NCBI GenBank assembly: GCA_039602395.1
Contig: JBCNJP010000003.1
Coordinates: 29,395,081-29,459,080, forward strand
Length of the DNA: 64,000 nucleotides
Source: Deinandra increscens subsp. villosa
Taxonomy: Eukaryota > Streptophyta > Magnoliopsida > Asterales > Asteraceae
Reading direction: 5' to 3'
Shown: positions 11,701 through 22,781 of the stretch, one piece after another
Position numbering within the stretch: the stretch's first letter is position 1
How the letters are laid out: each line of letters opens with the position of its first letter
Position numbers and translations under genes: made by a program
Notes under the pieces: model-generated
What the model was told of the DNA's origin: nothing
The model's input: the letters and a program-made list of their open reading frames with translations, nothing else
Databases searched by the model: none

Positions 11701-12025
11701 GATGTAACAATTCAGTAGGCAAAGCCATTGTAAGATAACCATATACTTTTTGCTCAAGTTCATAGCTTTTTCTTTTAGCAGCATCAAAATTTTGAATTTC
11801 CTTAAAATCTCCTTCATTAGTTGGATGCATGTAAAGCTTCCGTATCGTAATCCATAAATCGATATCATTTGTGCTGATGTAAGCAGAAAACTGTTGTTTC
11901 CAATTTTGATAATCTTCCAATCTTAACAACTTGGGAACTTTATGATTTTTTCCAATTTCATTGTCAAAACTGAGCATGGTTTGCATAGTGGATTGCATAG
12001 TAGCAAATGCAAGAAAATCAGACAT
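8745..12025 (-). pseudogene. Long gag with coiled coil, element E
   Basis: The gag begins MSDFLAFATMQ at 12025, followed by a copia UBN2/DUF4219-like gag core (motifs WKQQFSAYI and LTMALP). It is interrupted by a TAG at 11507-11509 and a frameshift near 11295. A first zinc knuckle, CFKCSNFGHLAHEC (CX2CX4HX4C), lies near 10840-10890. Next comes a long Lys/Glu-rich coiled-coil region (about 10500-9340) with more breaks, then a second perfect knuckle CYNCRQKGHMAQDC near 8985-9030. The tail ends KQQN. Intact, it would be over 1000 residues, much longer than a typical copia gag. A coiled coil between two knuckles is also seen in element C, and a coiled coil followed by one knuckle in F, so it is a lineage trait rather than a local artefact. 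Confidence 0.7.
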
Positions 12026-12752
12026 TTTTCACCGAAAATGATACTTCAAAAACTTCGAACTCAAAAACGAAGATCTTCGAAGCGGATTTTGGGTACCAAA
12101 ACGGAAGGTACTAGCCGTTAGACGAGTAAAAGTATAGATCTCTCTGAGATGGTTGTTTTGGCTGATATTGGGTTCCGTAACTCTTAACGGTTCTCAAGTT
12201 ACGTCAGTTTTAGTGAACACAACTTTTCTGCCAACGGACCAAGTAGCGGACCAAAGTAACTAGCGTACCAATGACCTTCAGCGGACCAACAACGTACCAG
12301 ACCTTCAACGTACCAACAACCGGACCAGCATAATCAGCGTACCAGTGAACTCAGCGTACCATCTTGGTACGACGTAACCGTCAGCGTACCAATCAGTAAC
12401 CGTCACGTCCCACGGTTAAAGATTGCCTTGCGTACCAGGTAACGTACCAACCAGCATACCAATTACTCGATGAAGATTGCCTTGCATACCAAAAAACGTA
12501 CCAATGTATTCATCTGGTGTACCACGACATTTTCGACTGATTTTTCAGAATTTGACTGTTTTGAGCTGGAATTTGTAACAGTAAGTTGCGAAAACACACT
12601 AGGAATGTTTTGAAATCAATTTTAACACCTGAAACACTCAGAATTGACAGAATTTGATGAAAAATGAAGAAAAACCCACTTTCTCACACTAGAATTTCGA
12701 AAATGATAAAAAAACACAGTAGTAGAGCAACCTGGATTGCTCAGATACCACT
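12026..12752 (-). other. Leader of element E with iterated GTACCA motif
   Basis: This lies between the PBS (12739-12750, TGGTATCTGAGC on the minus strand) and gag. From about 12230 to 12530 the plus strand carries roughly sixteen copies of GTACCA, GGACCA or ATACCA, often preceded by GC or AAC, and at least one inverted copy (TTGGTAC). The spacing is irregular, so this is not a simple tandem satellite. The same hexamer recurs in the LTRs of this element. Confidence 0.7.
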
Positions 12753-13087
12753 TGTAAGTACGTGAAACGATCTTACTACTACATGCTTTGATCAATCTAA
12801 TGAACATGAGAAGTAAATAAGAGTTTTCTTATTGATCACTTGAAGATTACAAGAAGAACTCTCTGGTTTCTCTCTCTAGAACACACAAAGTAAAAGTGGA
12901 GAATGACAAAACTTCTAAGCTATCATTCTAACACACGGTATCTATAGTATCAACATTTAGCCTAGCGTACTAACTGACGAACCAACATGGTACGGACCAT
13001 GTTATGTTGACACTAAGACTCACACAATAACACACTCACTTAGATATAATACAGAGACACATCATAGAATAAGAATATGCTCTAACA
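12753..13087 (-). repeat. 5' LTR of element E
   Basis: This 335-bp repeat begins TGTTAGAGCATATTC and ends CTTACA on the minus strand. The order of blocks matches the copy at 6578-6949, with many substitutions and indels. A variant PBS follows two bases inside. It abuts integrase-coding sequence of element C at 13088. Confidence 0.75.
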
Positions 13088-14125
13088 TCAAGGCTTAACA
13101 TACTGACTGGACCGAAGAGGTCCATGTGAAGCAGTTTCAACACTAGGGAGATTCTGTTGAAGAATTTTGGCTTATGTGGACATTTGTGCTGCTTCCCCTT
13201 AGCACATGCCACACATTTCTCCTTGATCACGGATTCTTTAATTGAAAGGTCTTTGACAAGCCCTCCTCTTGCTAGCCGATTCAAATTCTTCAAATTCATG
13301 TGCCCCAACCGTCTGTGCCACAACTGAGCATGATTCTCAGCCGTTTTAGAAAGAAGGCATGCCACCTCGGTTGTGGGGGGGGGCTTCTGCATGTTGAGGA
13401 TATATGAGTTGCCATATCTTGGTGTTCGCATCAACACCCAATCATTAGGGATGGAGTATCCAGGTTTTAGAATTAAGCATTCTTTGTTGTTAAAAAGTAC
13501 TGGATACTCCCGATCACAAATTTGTGACACACTCAAGAGGCTGTGCTTCAATTGCTCTACATAATTGACGCCATGGAAGCCTGAGACATACATTTCTAAC
13601 TGATATACCCTCTAACTCCTCCAGGGAACGACACATATCTTCCATCAAATTTCTCTAAGTTTGTAGTAGAGATATGTCGCCTGTCATATGCCTGGAACAA
13701 CCACTGTCAACGTACCAAAGGTTGTTAACAGTCTTCCTTGGTTGTTCTTGCATTCAAAGGAGACTAATTAGTTTTGGGTACCCAGGCCTCAATGGGTTTG
13801 GGTAAGGTTGGGCTGCCTTTTGTTGAAGTGGGTAACTCATTGACATTTCTTGGCCGGTGATTTTCTTTCCCAAGTACCTGAGGACTTTTTGGTGGATTTT
13901 TATATTCACATTAATTTTGAAATTTTACTTCTTGAAATTGTTTGTAGTGTTTTTTATACACTCCAGTAGGCTTGAAAGACAAGTTTACCACCTTTGATAC
14001 ATTCCATCTGTCATCCTTCCGCCAACCAGTTGATTTTGACAAACCAACTGGTTTTGGATGGATATATGGGGGGTTTAAGAAAACTGGCTTGTTTTGTGAC
14101 TGGCTTTGAACATCTAAACGGTTTT
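13088..14125 (-). pseudogene. Copia element C: protease to integrase start
   Basis: The minus strand shows a copia-type protease motif WYVDSGCSRHMTGD (about 13680-13725). It is followed by a GAG-pre-integrase zinc-binding region with WHRRLGHMNLKNLNRL and CVACAKGKQHKC (about 13190-13330), then the integrase entry motif LLHMDLFGPVS. The integrase stops abruptly at 13088, where the LTR of element E begins, and no continuation is found beyond E. A stop separates protease from the next segment near 13650. The upstream half of the element resumes at 25793, on the far side of the inserted chromovirus B. The wording of the integrase zinc region suggests the SIRE/Maximus lineage; this is tentative. 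Confidence 0.8.
14121..14125. repeat. Target site duplication of element B, left
   Basis: GTTTT directly precedes the LTR start at 14126. The same GTTTT follows the other LTR at 25793-25797. An exact 5-bp duplication is what a gypsy integrase leaves, and it fixes both ends of element B. Confidence 0.9.
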
Positions 14126-15260
14126 TGTCACACCCCCAATTTCCACTAATGGAGTTTTACCGTGTGGGGTGTGAGCCAGACCAGGACCCGAGTCATTAGT
14201 TACATCAAACACAAGTTAAGGGTTCAAATTGTAAATATATTTCCAAACGAGAAATATCAAACCAGAGTTAAAGTTTAGCGGAAGCTCATAAAAGTCAAGT
14301 TGCGCAAGCGAGCGCCCGATAAGTATATACCAGTTCAAGTTGAAAAGATTTGAAAACCAATTCCCAAAATAAAAGGTTTTAGCCAACGTATGTGCCCAAA
14401 AATCAGATTCTCCTAGCGTCCTGCAAAGCATGCATAAGAGCAAGTGTCAACTAATGTTGGTGAGTTCACATAAGCACATAAGTATAACTAGCATAGTTAT
14501 GCAGTACGAATACAACAGTTTTTATTCGTATATAAGCATGTATATTAACAGTACAATCCATATCGTAGGTAGAGAGCCTAAGTTAATGTCACTAAAACGT
14601 TCGCAACTGAAGCTAACCAATTAGTTGTAGGAATAATCCTTACGTGGTTTGCCTTCCCCGTGTCTTCTCGATCACGGTAAGTTAGGCTGACATTGTCCTC
14701 AGTCCGACCGCCAGTCGGGTGGTGCATCTCGTGCCCGCTGAGTGGGGTTTGTCAGACACCAGTAGTACTACCCAATATCCCCTTGCTATAAACTATTAAC
14801 GGTTCGATAAGTAAGGACTTTCAAAGATAAGCATTTTACGTGAACATGTGATATATGTTGGATTTCTACTTTAATCATACATCAAAGTTGTTGTGTTATC
14901 ACCCAAACCCGGGTGTAACATGTTTGCGTGTGTTATCATCCAAAACCGGACGTAACGTAAAGGTTGTGAAACTCACCTTAGGGTGCGCTGCTACAATTTA
15001 GTAAGACTCCGAGTCTTGCGTAACTACCGAACACCTATCGAATTTTACATACGTAAGTGTGTGTCCGCACATGAGCAACATAGCCTAGACGACGGTTTAA
15101 TTTGACAAGTAAATCCATATGTGACGTAGGTGACATATTTCAAAACGGAATAAAAATCGTTTGTTCGAAAGTAGTCAAATTGACACTTACATCAAAGACA
15201 CAAGTATTTACGAAAATCAATGTGCGTAAGTTATCCCAAATAAAAAATATAGTGATCATC

Positions 15261-15299
<39 letters not shown>

Positions 15300-17097
15300 G
15301 TATATAAATATCGAGACGTAGTCGAAAATGAAATAAACGTCCTAAATATATATATTTATATGTCGTGACATAAATTCAATAGTTTAAAGAACACCTTTAA
15401 AACGTACGCTTGTGAATATGTGCATAACAATTAAATCAAATATATATTTATATATATATATTTCTATGTTTAAAACTGGGGTTTCTATAAAATAAAAAAT
15501 CCAACGAGTACCCTTACGGGGTCTATGAAAACTTCACGGATCGAAATTTTATAAGGAGCAAACGACACTTGGGTTTTGGACCAAAAATTGCTTAAAATCA
15601 TTAAAAAGAATTAAAAAAAACGAAGATTATGGCCACAGGTTTCGAACCTGTGACCTGGGGTTTGGAATGGGGCGCCCTAACCAGCTGCGCTAGGGCTGTG
15701 TTTCGTATGAAGCTTGAAAACAAAGACTTTATATATAAACAGCAGTATAGGAACTGGTTCAGGAAAAATAACAGAAAAATACATGGAACTAGGGAGGGTC
15801 GAACTCGAGACCTCTCTATCTCAAGGTAACGCACCAACCAGCTGGGCTACATGCCCGATTATGTTGAGAAACAGTCGGCTAGATACTTAACCTGTCCCGT
15901 CCGGTTATCATCTCCTTCCCCAAAACTCCGGTGGCCGGAGTTTTATTTCCGGTCACCGGAAAATCGCGAATCTAGAACCAAACTGAAGAGGAGGGTGCGA
16001 CTAACATAAATATGTGTTTACCTCGAACCGGAGATGAGTTTTGACATGTTATTGAAGCCGAAATGAAATCGAAAGTCTCGACCCGGACCTCTCGATGGTG
16101 CCCCTTTTCCAAATCCGTTTCTACTGGGTTGATCAGAAAAGAACCGCGATCACCATGATGGGCAAATGAGGGTGAGGCAGAGCTTGGTTGGTCGGAAATT
16201 TCGAGTTCACCGGAAACTTTAAAAAAACGAACAGAGGTAGGAACGATCGAGAGAGAGAGTTGTTTGCGAGTGAAGGTGATCAAGTGAAATTCAATTGTTC
16301 CCTAATGCTTGTAAGGTGCGACCAATCGATTTGAAACCCACAGAAGTCTTGAATTCGGGTATAAAGGGGAAACCATTACTTGGAATCGAACGATCGATCG
16401 TGTACGTATAACTCAGTATCTTCAATTCTAATTTTGCCCTTATGGCAAGAATGGTCCCTCCGAATTTACATCACAGGGAAACAAGTTTGAATAATTACAT
16501 GTTAGGTCCTTGCAGGTTTGATTAATTTAAAATAAGTTTAGAAAATGGCATGATAAGCCCCTTGAGCTTAACGGAAGGTTAACTAACCCTAACAGGGTTA
16601 ACGAGAATAACTTTAAGCGTACGGATACGTGAGTTTGACCGAATAAAATCAACTTATTACATATTTAGAATGCAAACCCTAATTGGTGTAAATAAAATCA
16701 TAAATACTCATTTATAATTATATGAATGATTCACATAAAATCATAGTTATAACCCCATAACTATATGTTTTTAAATTTCTATAAAATCATAGAAGCGTCC
16801 CGTACGATTACGCAACACATCGTCACATAAAATCATAAAACGACGTGCGTATATATATATACCACGTAAAAGAAATAATAAATATAATTGCCACATAAAA
16901 TGACAAAACGTTTTCGTGAAATCATAAAATATAATTTATATAAAATTATAAATTATATCCATTTAAGTTGGTCAATCGACGTCTAGACTCATGTGCAATG
17001 TTCGTGTAACTATTCTAGTTAACTGAGGTAACGACCGTTATTGAAATATAACATAAGTTATTAACGGGGTTAACCTCGGAAATTGCCGGTTGTCACA
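14126..17097 (-). repeat. 3' LTR of chromovirus B (2972 bp)
   Basis: The LTR has TG...CA ends (TGTGACAACCGG to GGGTGTGACA on the minus strand). It matches the copy at 22782-25792 along its length, apart from small substitutions, a longer (TA)n tract at about 15265-15298, and a deletion of about 52 bp at 15477. It contains tRNA-like modules at 15785-15856 and 15628-15699, twin hairpins near 15928-15961, and the predicted donor (16022/16021) and acceptor (14421/14420) junctions. Confidence 0.92.
15628..15856 (-). other. Two tandem tRNA-like modules in 3' LTR of B
   Basis: Module 1 (15856-15785, 72 nt) has an A box TAGCCCAGCTGG and a weaker B box AGTTCGACCCT. Module 2 (15699-15628, 72 nt) has an A box TAGCGCAGCTGG and a perfect B box GGTTCGAAACC with a perfect T-stem (ACAGG/CCTGT). 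Acceptor-stem pairing is poor in both. The orientation is element-sense. Confidence 0.65.
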
Positions 17098-17206
17098 TCA
17101 TCCCCTTGTTAAGGAATTTTTGTCCCGAAAATTGCCTTAAGTTGCTACGGTTTCTGCGGAAGGAAAAAAAAATTTAGGGTTGCTACATCATCCCCTTGTT
17201 AAGGAA
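17098..17206 (-). other. Duplicated polypurine tract of element B
   Basis: On the minus strand, CCTTAACAAGGGGATGA occurs twice. One copy is immediately before the 3' LTR (17114-17098) and the other about 90 bp upstream (17205-17188). The upstream copy is followed by TGTAGCAACCC, resembling a second LTR start. D carries the same doublet. Confidence 0.75.
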
Positions 17207-17229
17207 ATTTTGTCCCAAAATTTAACTCA

Positions 17230-20200
17230 TACCTTGATTAGATGTTGAGGCTTGATCAACTAGGTGAGGATATTTTTTTTCTCATTTAATCTTCTCGTTT
17301 CCACGTGAACTCCGGTCCACGCCTAGATTGCCATCTCACTTTGACGATGGGAATTTTACTTCGTTTCAGTGCTTTCTCCTCACGTCCCATTATTTCCACG
17401 GGTTGTTCGATATATCGGAGATTTTTTGTCAATTTGTAGTTCTTCTAATGGAACTATGAGAGTGTCATCAGCTAAACACTTCCTCAAGTTCGAAACATGA
17501 AACACGTTGTGCACTCCATCCAATTCAGGAGGTAGATTTAAACGGTAAGCCACCGGACCAATGCTTTCGATGATCTCGAACGGTCCTACGTAACGAGGAT
17601 TCAATTTCCCGCTCTTGCCAAAGCGTACGACGCCTTTCCAAGGTGAGACTTTCAGTAGTACTTTGTCACTGACTTCAAATTCTAACGGCCTTCGGCGTTT
17701 ATTTGCATAACTCTTTTGTCTATCTCTTGCCGCTTTCATGCGGTTTCTGATTTGCACGATTCTCTCCGTGGTCTCGTGTACTAATTCAGGTCTAGTGAGT
17801 TGGCTCTCACCGACCTCGGCCCAACAGACCGGCGATCTGCATTTTCGTCCGTAGAGAGCCTCAAATGGAGCGGCTCCAATACTGGTATGGTAGCTGTTGT
17901 TATAGGAGAATTCTACCAGTGGTAGATGCGTTTCCCAATTTTTTTCCGAAGTCAAGCACACATGCTCTAAGCATATCCTCGAGAGTTTTGGATGGTACGT
18001 TCAGTCTGTCCATCTGTTTGAGGATGATACGCGGTACTCATATCTAAGCGAGTGCCCATCGCTTCTTGTAAGGATCTCTAAAAGTTTGAAGCAAACCTAG
18101 GGTTTCGGTCGGAAATAATAGACAAAGGCACTATGTGAAGCTTGACAATCTCCTTGAGATAAACCTTTGCAAGTTTGTCTATTTTGTCATTTTCCTTGAT
18201 AGCTAAGAAATGAGCGGATTTTGTTAACCGGTCAACGATAACCCAAATCATATCGTTACCGCCAGAAGTACGGGGCAATCCCGTGATGAAATCCATCAAT
18301 ATTTCTTTCCATTTCCATTAAGGAATTTTAGGTTGTTGCAGTAATCCTGCTGGCTTTCGATGTTCAGTTTTGTCCTTAGCGCACGTCAAGCACTTGCTGA
18401 CATATCTAGCGATATCAGCTTTCATATTGGGCCACCAATATAGCCCCTTTAGATCTTAATACATTTTGTCAGAACCTGTATGGATCGAATAACGGGACTT
18501 GTGAGCCTCGTCCATCACCAGTTCTCTAAGGTTTCCATGCAAAGGTACCCATATTCGATCATTAAAATAATGTAGTCCATCCGACTTAACTTCGGAGATT
18601 CCATGTATGTCATGTAACGATTCAGACCCGAAATTCTCCTCCTTCAGGGCCTCTTCTTGAGCATCCCGGAGACTATCTGGTAGCTCCGTATGGATCGTTA
18701 TATGGAGAGCTCGAACCCTTCTAGGTTTAACATGATCCTTTCTACTGAAGGCGTCAGCCATAACGTCGACCTTGCCTGGGTGATACTTTATCGCGAGGTC
18801 GTAGTTGCTTAGCAACTCGACCCACCTACGTTGCCTCATGTTGAGTTCTTTCTGTTCAAATATGTGTTGGAGGCTCTTGTGATCGGTGAATATCGTACAC
18901 TTGGTACCGTATAAGTAGTGTCTCCAAAATTTCAAGGCAAATACGACGGCGCCCAACTCTAGGTCGTGAGTTGTGTAATTCTTCTCATGAGACTTTAATT
19001 GTCTTGATCCGTATGCGATGACTTTACCTCTTTGCACTAAAACACATCCGAGTCCCTGGATTGACGCGTCACAATAGACCTCAAAGTCGTCAATCCCATC
19101 AGGTAAAGATAATATAGGTGCAGTACAAAGTTTCTCTTTCAAAGTTTGGAAGGCTGCCTCTTCCTTGTCACCCCACTTATACTGAACCCCTTTGTGCGTA
19201 AGAGCGGTCAATGGTTGAGCTAACTGAGAATATCCCTTTATAAAACGACAGTAGTAACCCGCTAACCCTAGGAATTGACGAATTTCCGTAGGAGCTCTAG
19301 CGGTAGACCAATTTTTAATTGCCTCAACCTTGGCTGGGTCAACGTGGATACCTTGCTTGTTGACGATGTGACCCAGAAATTGAACCTCTCAGATCCAAAA
19401 ATTGCACTTAGAAAATTTCGCATAGAGTTGTTCTTTCTTTAACAATTCTAAGATTAACCGTAGATGTTCCTCGTGTTCTTGTTTTGTCTTGGAGTAGATG
19501 AGGATGTCGTCAAAAAACACTATGACGAATTTATCTAGGTAGGGCTTGCACACACGGTTCATGAGATCCATGAAAACAGCCGGTGCATTTGTCAGCCCGA
19601 AAGGCATGACCAAGAATTCATAATGGCCGTAGCGTGTTCTAAAGGCTGTCTTTTCTATATCCTCATCACGGACTCGAAGTTGATGATAGCCAGACCTTAA
19701 ATCAATCTTGGAACAGTAACTGGATCCTTGAAGCTGGTCAATGAGATCGTCTAGAAGAGGGTATCGATTCTTGATAGTGACTTTGTGGAGTTCGTGGTAA
19801 TCAATACACATCCTAAATGTGCCATCCTTCTTCTTGACGAATAATACCGGTGCTCCCCATGACGACGAGCTAGGTCTAATAAAACCCTTATCTAGCAGTT
19901 CTTGCAGCTGTGCGGATAGTTCATTCAGTTCATTCACCGCTAGACGATATGGTGCACACGCAATCGGAGCTGCTCCCGGAGCAAGGTCAATCCCAAATTC
20001 TACTTGCCAAAACGGAGGAAGGGCGGGTAATTCCTCAGGAAATACCTCGGGGTAATCACGTACGATCGGGAAGTCTTCGATTTTTTCTCTCTACCCTGGT
20101 TTGGTCCGTAATTGTGGCCAGGATTGTTACGTACGTGTCCTTTCCGAAGACACTTCTGCGCTTTAAGGTATGATATGATTCCGGAGACAGCACCTCCCTT

Positions 20201-20640
20201 TTCGCCCTGAATCGAGAGTAATTCTCCTCCGGCTACAGGTATTCGTATGACCTTTTCTTGACAGACAATTTCCGCCTGATGTTTGGATAGCCAGTCCATG
20301 CCTACTATTACGCTGAAACTACCGATGGTAAAAGGCATAAGGTCTATACTTAGTTTATGACCAGATAGTTCTAATGTACAGTCTTCAACTAAGTGAGTGG
20401 CGTCAAGAAGCTTACCATTTGCTAATTCAACCGTGTACCTAGCTGTTAGTGGAGTTTGAGTAGCCTTAATCAACTTACAGAACTTAGCCGAGATAAAACT
20501 TTTCTCAGCACCAGTATCAAATAAGACATTTGCGAAGTAGTTGTTTAGAAGAAACTTACCGGTAATGACGTTGGTATCGTTTCTTGCTTCGCCAGAACCC
20601 ATAACAAAAGCTCGCCCTTTGGCGCCATCTCCACTGTTTC
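17230..20640 (-). pseudogene. Pol (PR-RT-RH-INT-chromodomain) of element B
   Basis: In sense order the first motif is protease FDTGAEKS (near 20510). RT follows with FRMCIDYHEL, KIDLRSGYHQL and FFDDILIYSK (about 20000-19390), a TGA replacing the codon after CNFWI near 19389, and RNase H (YCDASIQGLG, TDHKSLQHI; 19211-18700). Integrase has the zinc region, the catalytic D of IVDRLTKSAHF, IISDRNPRF and HPQTDGQTERT. The GPFEI module precedes a chromodomain-like tail with KIPIVKVRWQS and FTWKRED (about 17400-17230). Stops near 18477, 18325 and 18080, together with frameshifts near 17950 and 17420, make it non-functional. RT has lost residues where D reads PRIDDL. Confidence 0.9.
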
Positions 20641-21642
20641 TACCACCATCACCACCGTTGTTATTGTTGTTACGATGGTTGTTTTTGTTGCCAGCATTGT
20701 TATTATTATTCATTCGGAGCTGCGGGCAGTCCCTCTTTAGGTGCCCTGGCTTTCCACATTCATAACACCCCCTAGGGCCTTCATCATTCTGCCTCTGATT
20801 CTGATTCTGATTCGGACGGTTTTGTAGTTCACCCCAACAGTTTTTAGCCTCATGGTCCCTTTTACCTCAACGCTCACAAGTGAGTTTCTTGCATGCCCCA
20901 TTGTGGTGTTGGTTGCACCGATTGCAGAATGGTGCTCGTCCCTTGTACCCATTGTGATTTTGATTACTACCACTTTGGCGGTTCTGATTACCGCCCTCGC
21001 TGTTGGTGCTACTGTTATTATAGTCACCCCTGGAGTTGTTGTATCTCTTGTGTTGGTTGTGAGAGTTAGAGGATCTCCCATTGATGTTGCCACTACCATT
21101 GTTGTTGTTGTTACTAGAGTCGTCATCTATCTTTCTTTTCCCGTCTAGGGGGTCTTTGGGGACCTTCATGGGTGGCAAAGTTCCTTAATGGCATCCTTGA
21201 ATTCCTGCCAAGTCATAGCATTCGATGCGTCGAGCCCTAACATTTGGATTTGTGCGTTCCACCAAGCGAGGGCAGCTCCCTCGAGTGTAGCGGTTGCGAA
21301 ATTGACCCGATTCGCAACTGGGCAATTACACATTGAGAACACCTTTTCTGATTTCTCGAGCCATCGCAGCAGACCCACGGCTCCTTCATCACCCTTGAAC
21401 GTGAGCGGCTTACAATCCATGTAAGTTTTGAAGGTGCACTGAGCTGGGCCTGGATTTGTTTCATGAAATTATTTCGGAGAATAATTTTGGAAAGTGAGAG
21501 AAGAAAAAAAAATGTAGTCAATTTTTCGTCTGCTTCACTTATCACCCTTATTGTTTCCTTGTGCTTGAGCCGCAGCGAGTGCTGCCGTAACGTTTTCATT
21601 TATCAATGCTTGGATCTGTGCTGCTGTAAGGTGTTCAGCCAT
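20641..21642 (-). pseudogene. Gag remnant of element B with internal deletion
   Basis: The start codon is intact at 21642-21640 (MAEHLTAAQ). Exon 1 ends near 21543, where the expected donor GT is AT (21542-21541). The second part begins near TYMDCKPLTFKGDEG and ends at 21166, where about 275 bp has been deleted so that EFKDAI joins GTLPP-type sequence out of frame. The downstream part keeps zinc-knuckle coding sequence (NRCNQHHNGACKKL and CYECGKPGHLKRDCP) and the Asn-rich spacer. It would not produce a full capsid. Confidence 0.85.
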
Positions 21643-21904
21643 GATTTTGTTTTCTATACAAATCATTCAAATGATTAATATACCCAATATTAATTTCATT
21701 AAGCACTAAACAATTATTCACGCATCCATCCATCACATGACATAATTTTTAGAAACACATTGGTAAGATAAAGATGTAATATCCATTACAAAATTTAAAA
21801 TCCAACCATCAGGTATCTCGGTATTTGAAAACATTCAAAATGAAATGAACACCCAGTCCAATTTATTCGAAGTAACAAAATAAAAGAAAAGAAGACATAT
21901 TAGA

Positions 21905-22603
21905 TCATGGATCAATAACATCGGGTTCTTCCTCCATGTCCTCTTGAGGCTCCCCCTCAAAAGGTTCCTCTTCGAAGGGTTCCTCCTCTTCTTCCTGAAC
22001 AGGAGCACCTTGAACTTGCAGGGCTGCCATTTGCACCTGGAGGGTGGCGACCTGCGCCGCAAGTGTCGCGTTGGAGTGGTGAAGCATTGCATTGGAATGT
22101 TGGAGTTCAGCAATTCGATGTTGTGCTAGATGCAGTTCATGCTCCAACCCTGCTGGATTGGGTCATGACTCAAGCTCGGTGACCCTATTACGGATACCCA
22201 TTACCCCCTGGGACAAGCTGTAGTGGTAGGTTTCCTGCTCCCTCTGATCAGCCCACAATCGCTCGATTTCTCTATCGCGTGTGCGATTGCTGATGGAATC
22301 TTGTCTGGTTTCTCCAAGGGTGTTATCATACGCTGCAATCAATCCCGCAACGACCCGTTACAAATCAAAGGGTAGGTCAACCCTGTCTGGCACATGAAAC
22401 ATATCAAGCAACCGATATGTTATCGGATTCAACCAGCTATAATCGTCTGGTGCACACCTATCAGGTTGTATGTGTTGATCCCGAAGGAAGTCCATTATCC
22501 TGTACTCAGGCTGCTCAGGCTCGCGGCCTTGTTGGTTGGAGGATGATGACTGTTCGTTGGCAATTTTCTTTCCCTTACCCCTCGTGTTGTCGTGTGGTGC
22601 CAT
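21905..22603 (-). pseudogene. Accessory ORF1 of element B, interrupted
   Basis: This is the counterpart of the ORF at 2221-2880. It starts MAPHDNTRGKGKK at 22603 and is cut by a TAA at about 22358-22360 after RVDLPFDL and again by a TGA near 22165. The C-terminal third is open and keeps the LQHSNA-type coiled coil and the acidic tail ending EEEPDVIDP. Its position between PBS and gag is conserved in A, B and D. The function is unknown. Confidence 0.75.
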
Positions 22604-22763
22604 ACTGTCAATACCCAGACATACACAAACAAAAGGAAAACAATCTAATGTGAGTAATCGATTTTTGGCACGCGGAAAGAAATTGTTTTTGGGAATTGTT
22701 GTAACTAATGTTCAAAAACAGTTACAGTTTAGAATTTTTTAAAATTCTAGTTCTCTGTAACCA

Positions 22764-22778
22764 GGGGCTCTGATACCA
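22764..22778 (-). other. Primer binding site of element B
   Basis: The minus strand reads TGGTATCAGAGCCCC, matching the initiator-Met tRNA 3' end complement, three bases inside the LTR boundary at 22782. Confidence 0.9.
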
Positions 22779-22781
22779 ATC

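Larger units (their letters stand above)
6578..13087 (-). mobile_element. Copia-like gag-only element E
   Basis: This is a minus-strand element with short LTRs at 12753-13087 (5') and 6578-6949 (3'). The PBS variant is TGGTATCTGAGC and the polypurine tract is AAGGGGG (6950-6960 region). It has an iterated-motif leader and a very long gag region ending at 8745. No protease, integrase, RT or RNase H motif is visible in the remaining 1.8 kb, so it looks like a non-autonomous gag-carrying element. The two LTRs are only about 80% alike by eye and the flanking 5-mers (GGACA at 6573-6577, TCAAG at 13088-13092) do not match. The unit may therefore be old, rearranged, or built from two related elements. 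Confidence 0.7.

Noticed and set aside
20737..21178. Overlapping minus frames rich in Thr/Val or Asn/Gly
   Set aside because: They are alternative frames of the Asn-rich gag spacer of element B; only the frame with zinc-knuckle residues is meaningful.
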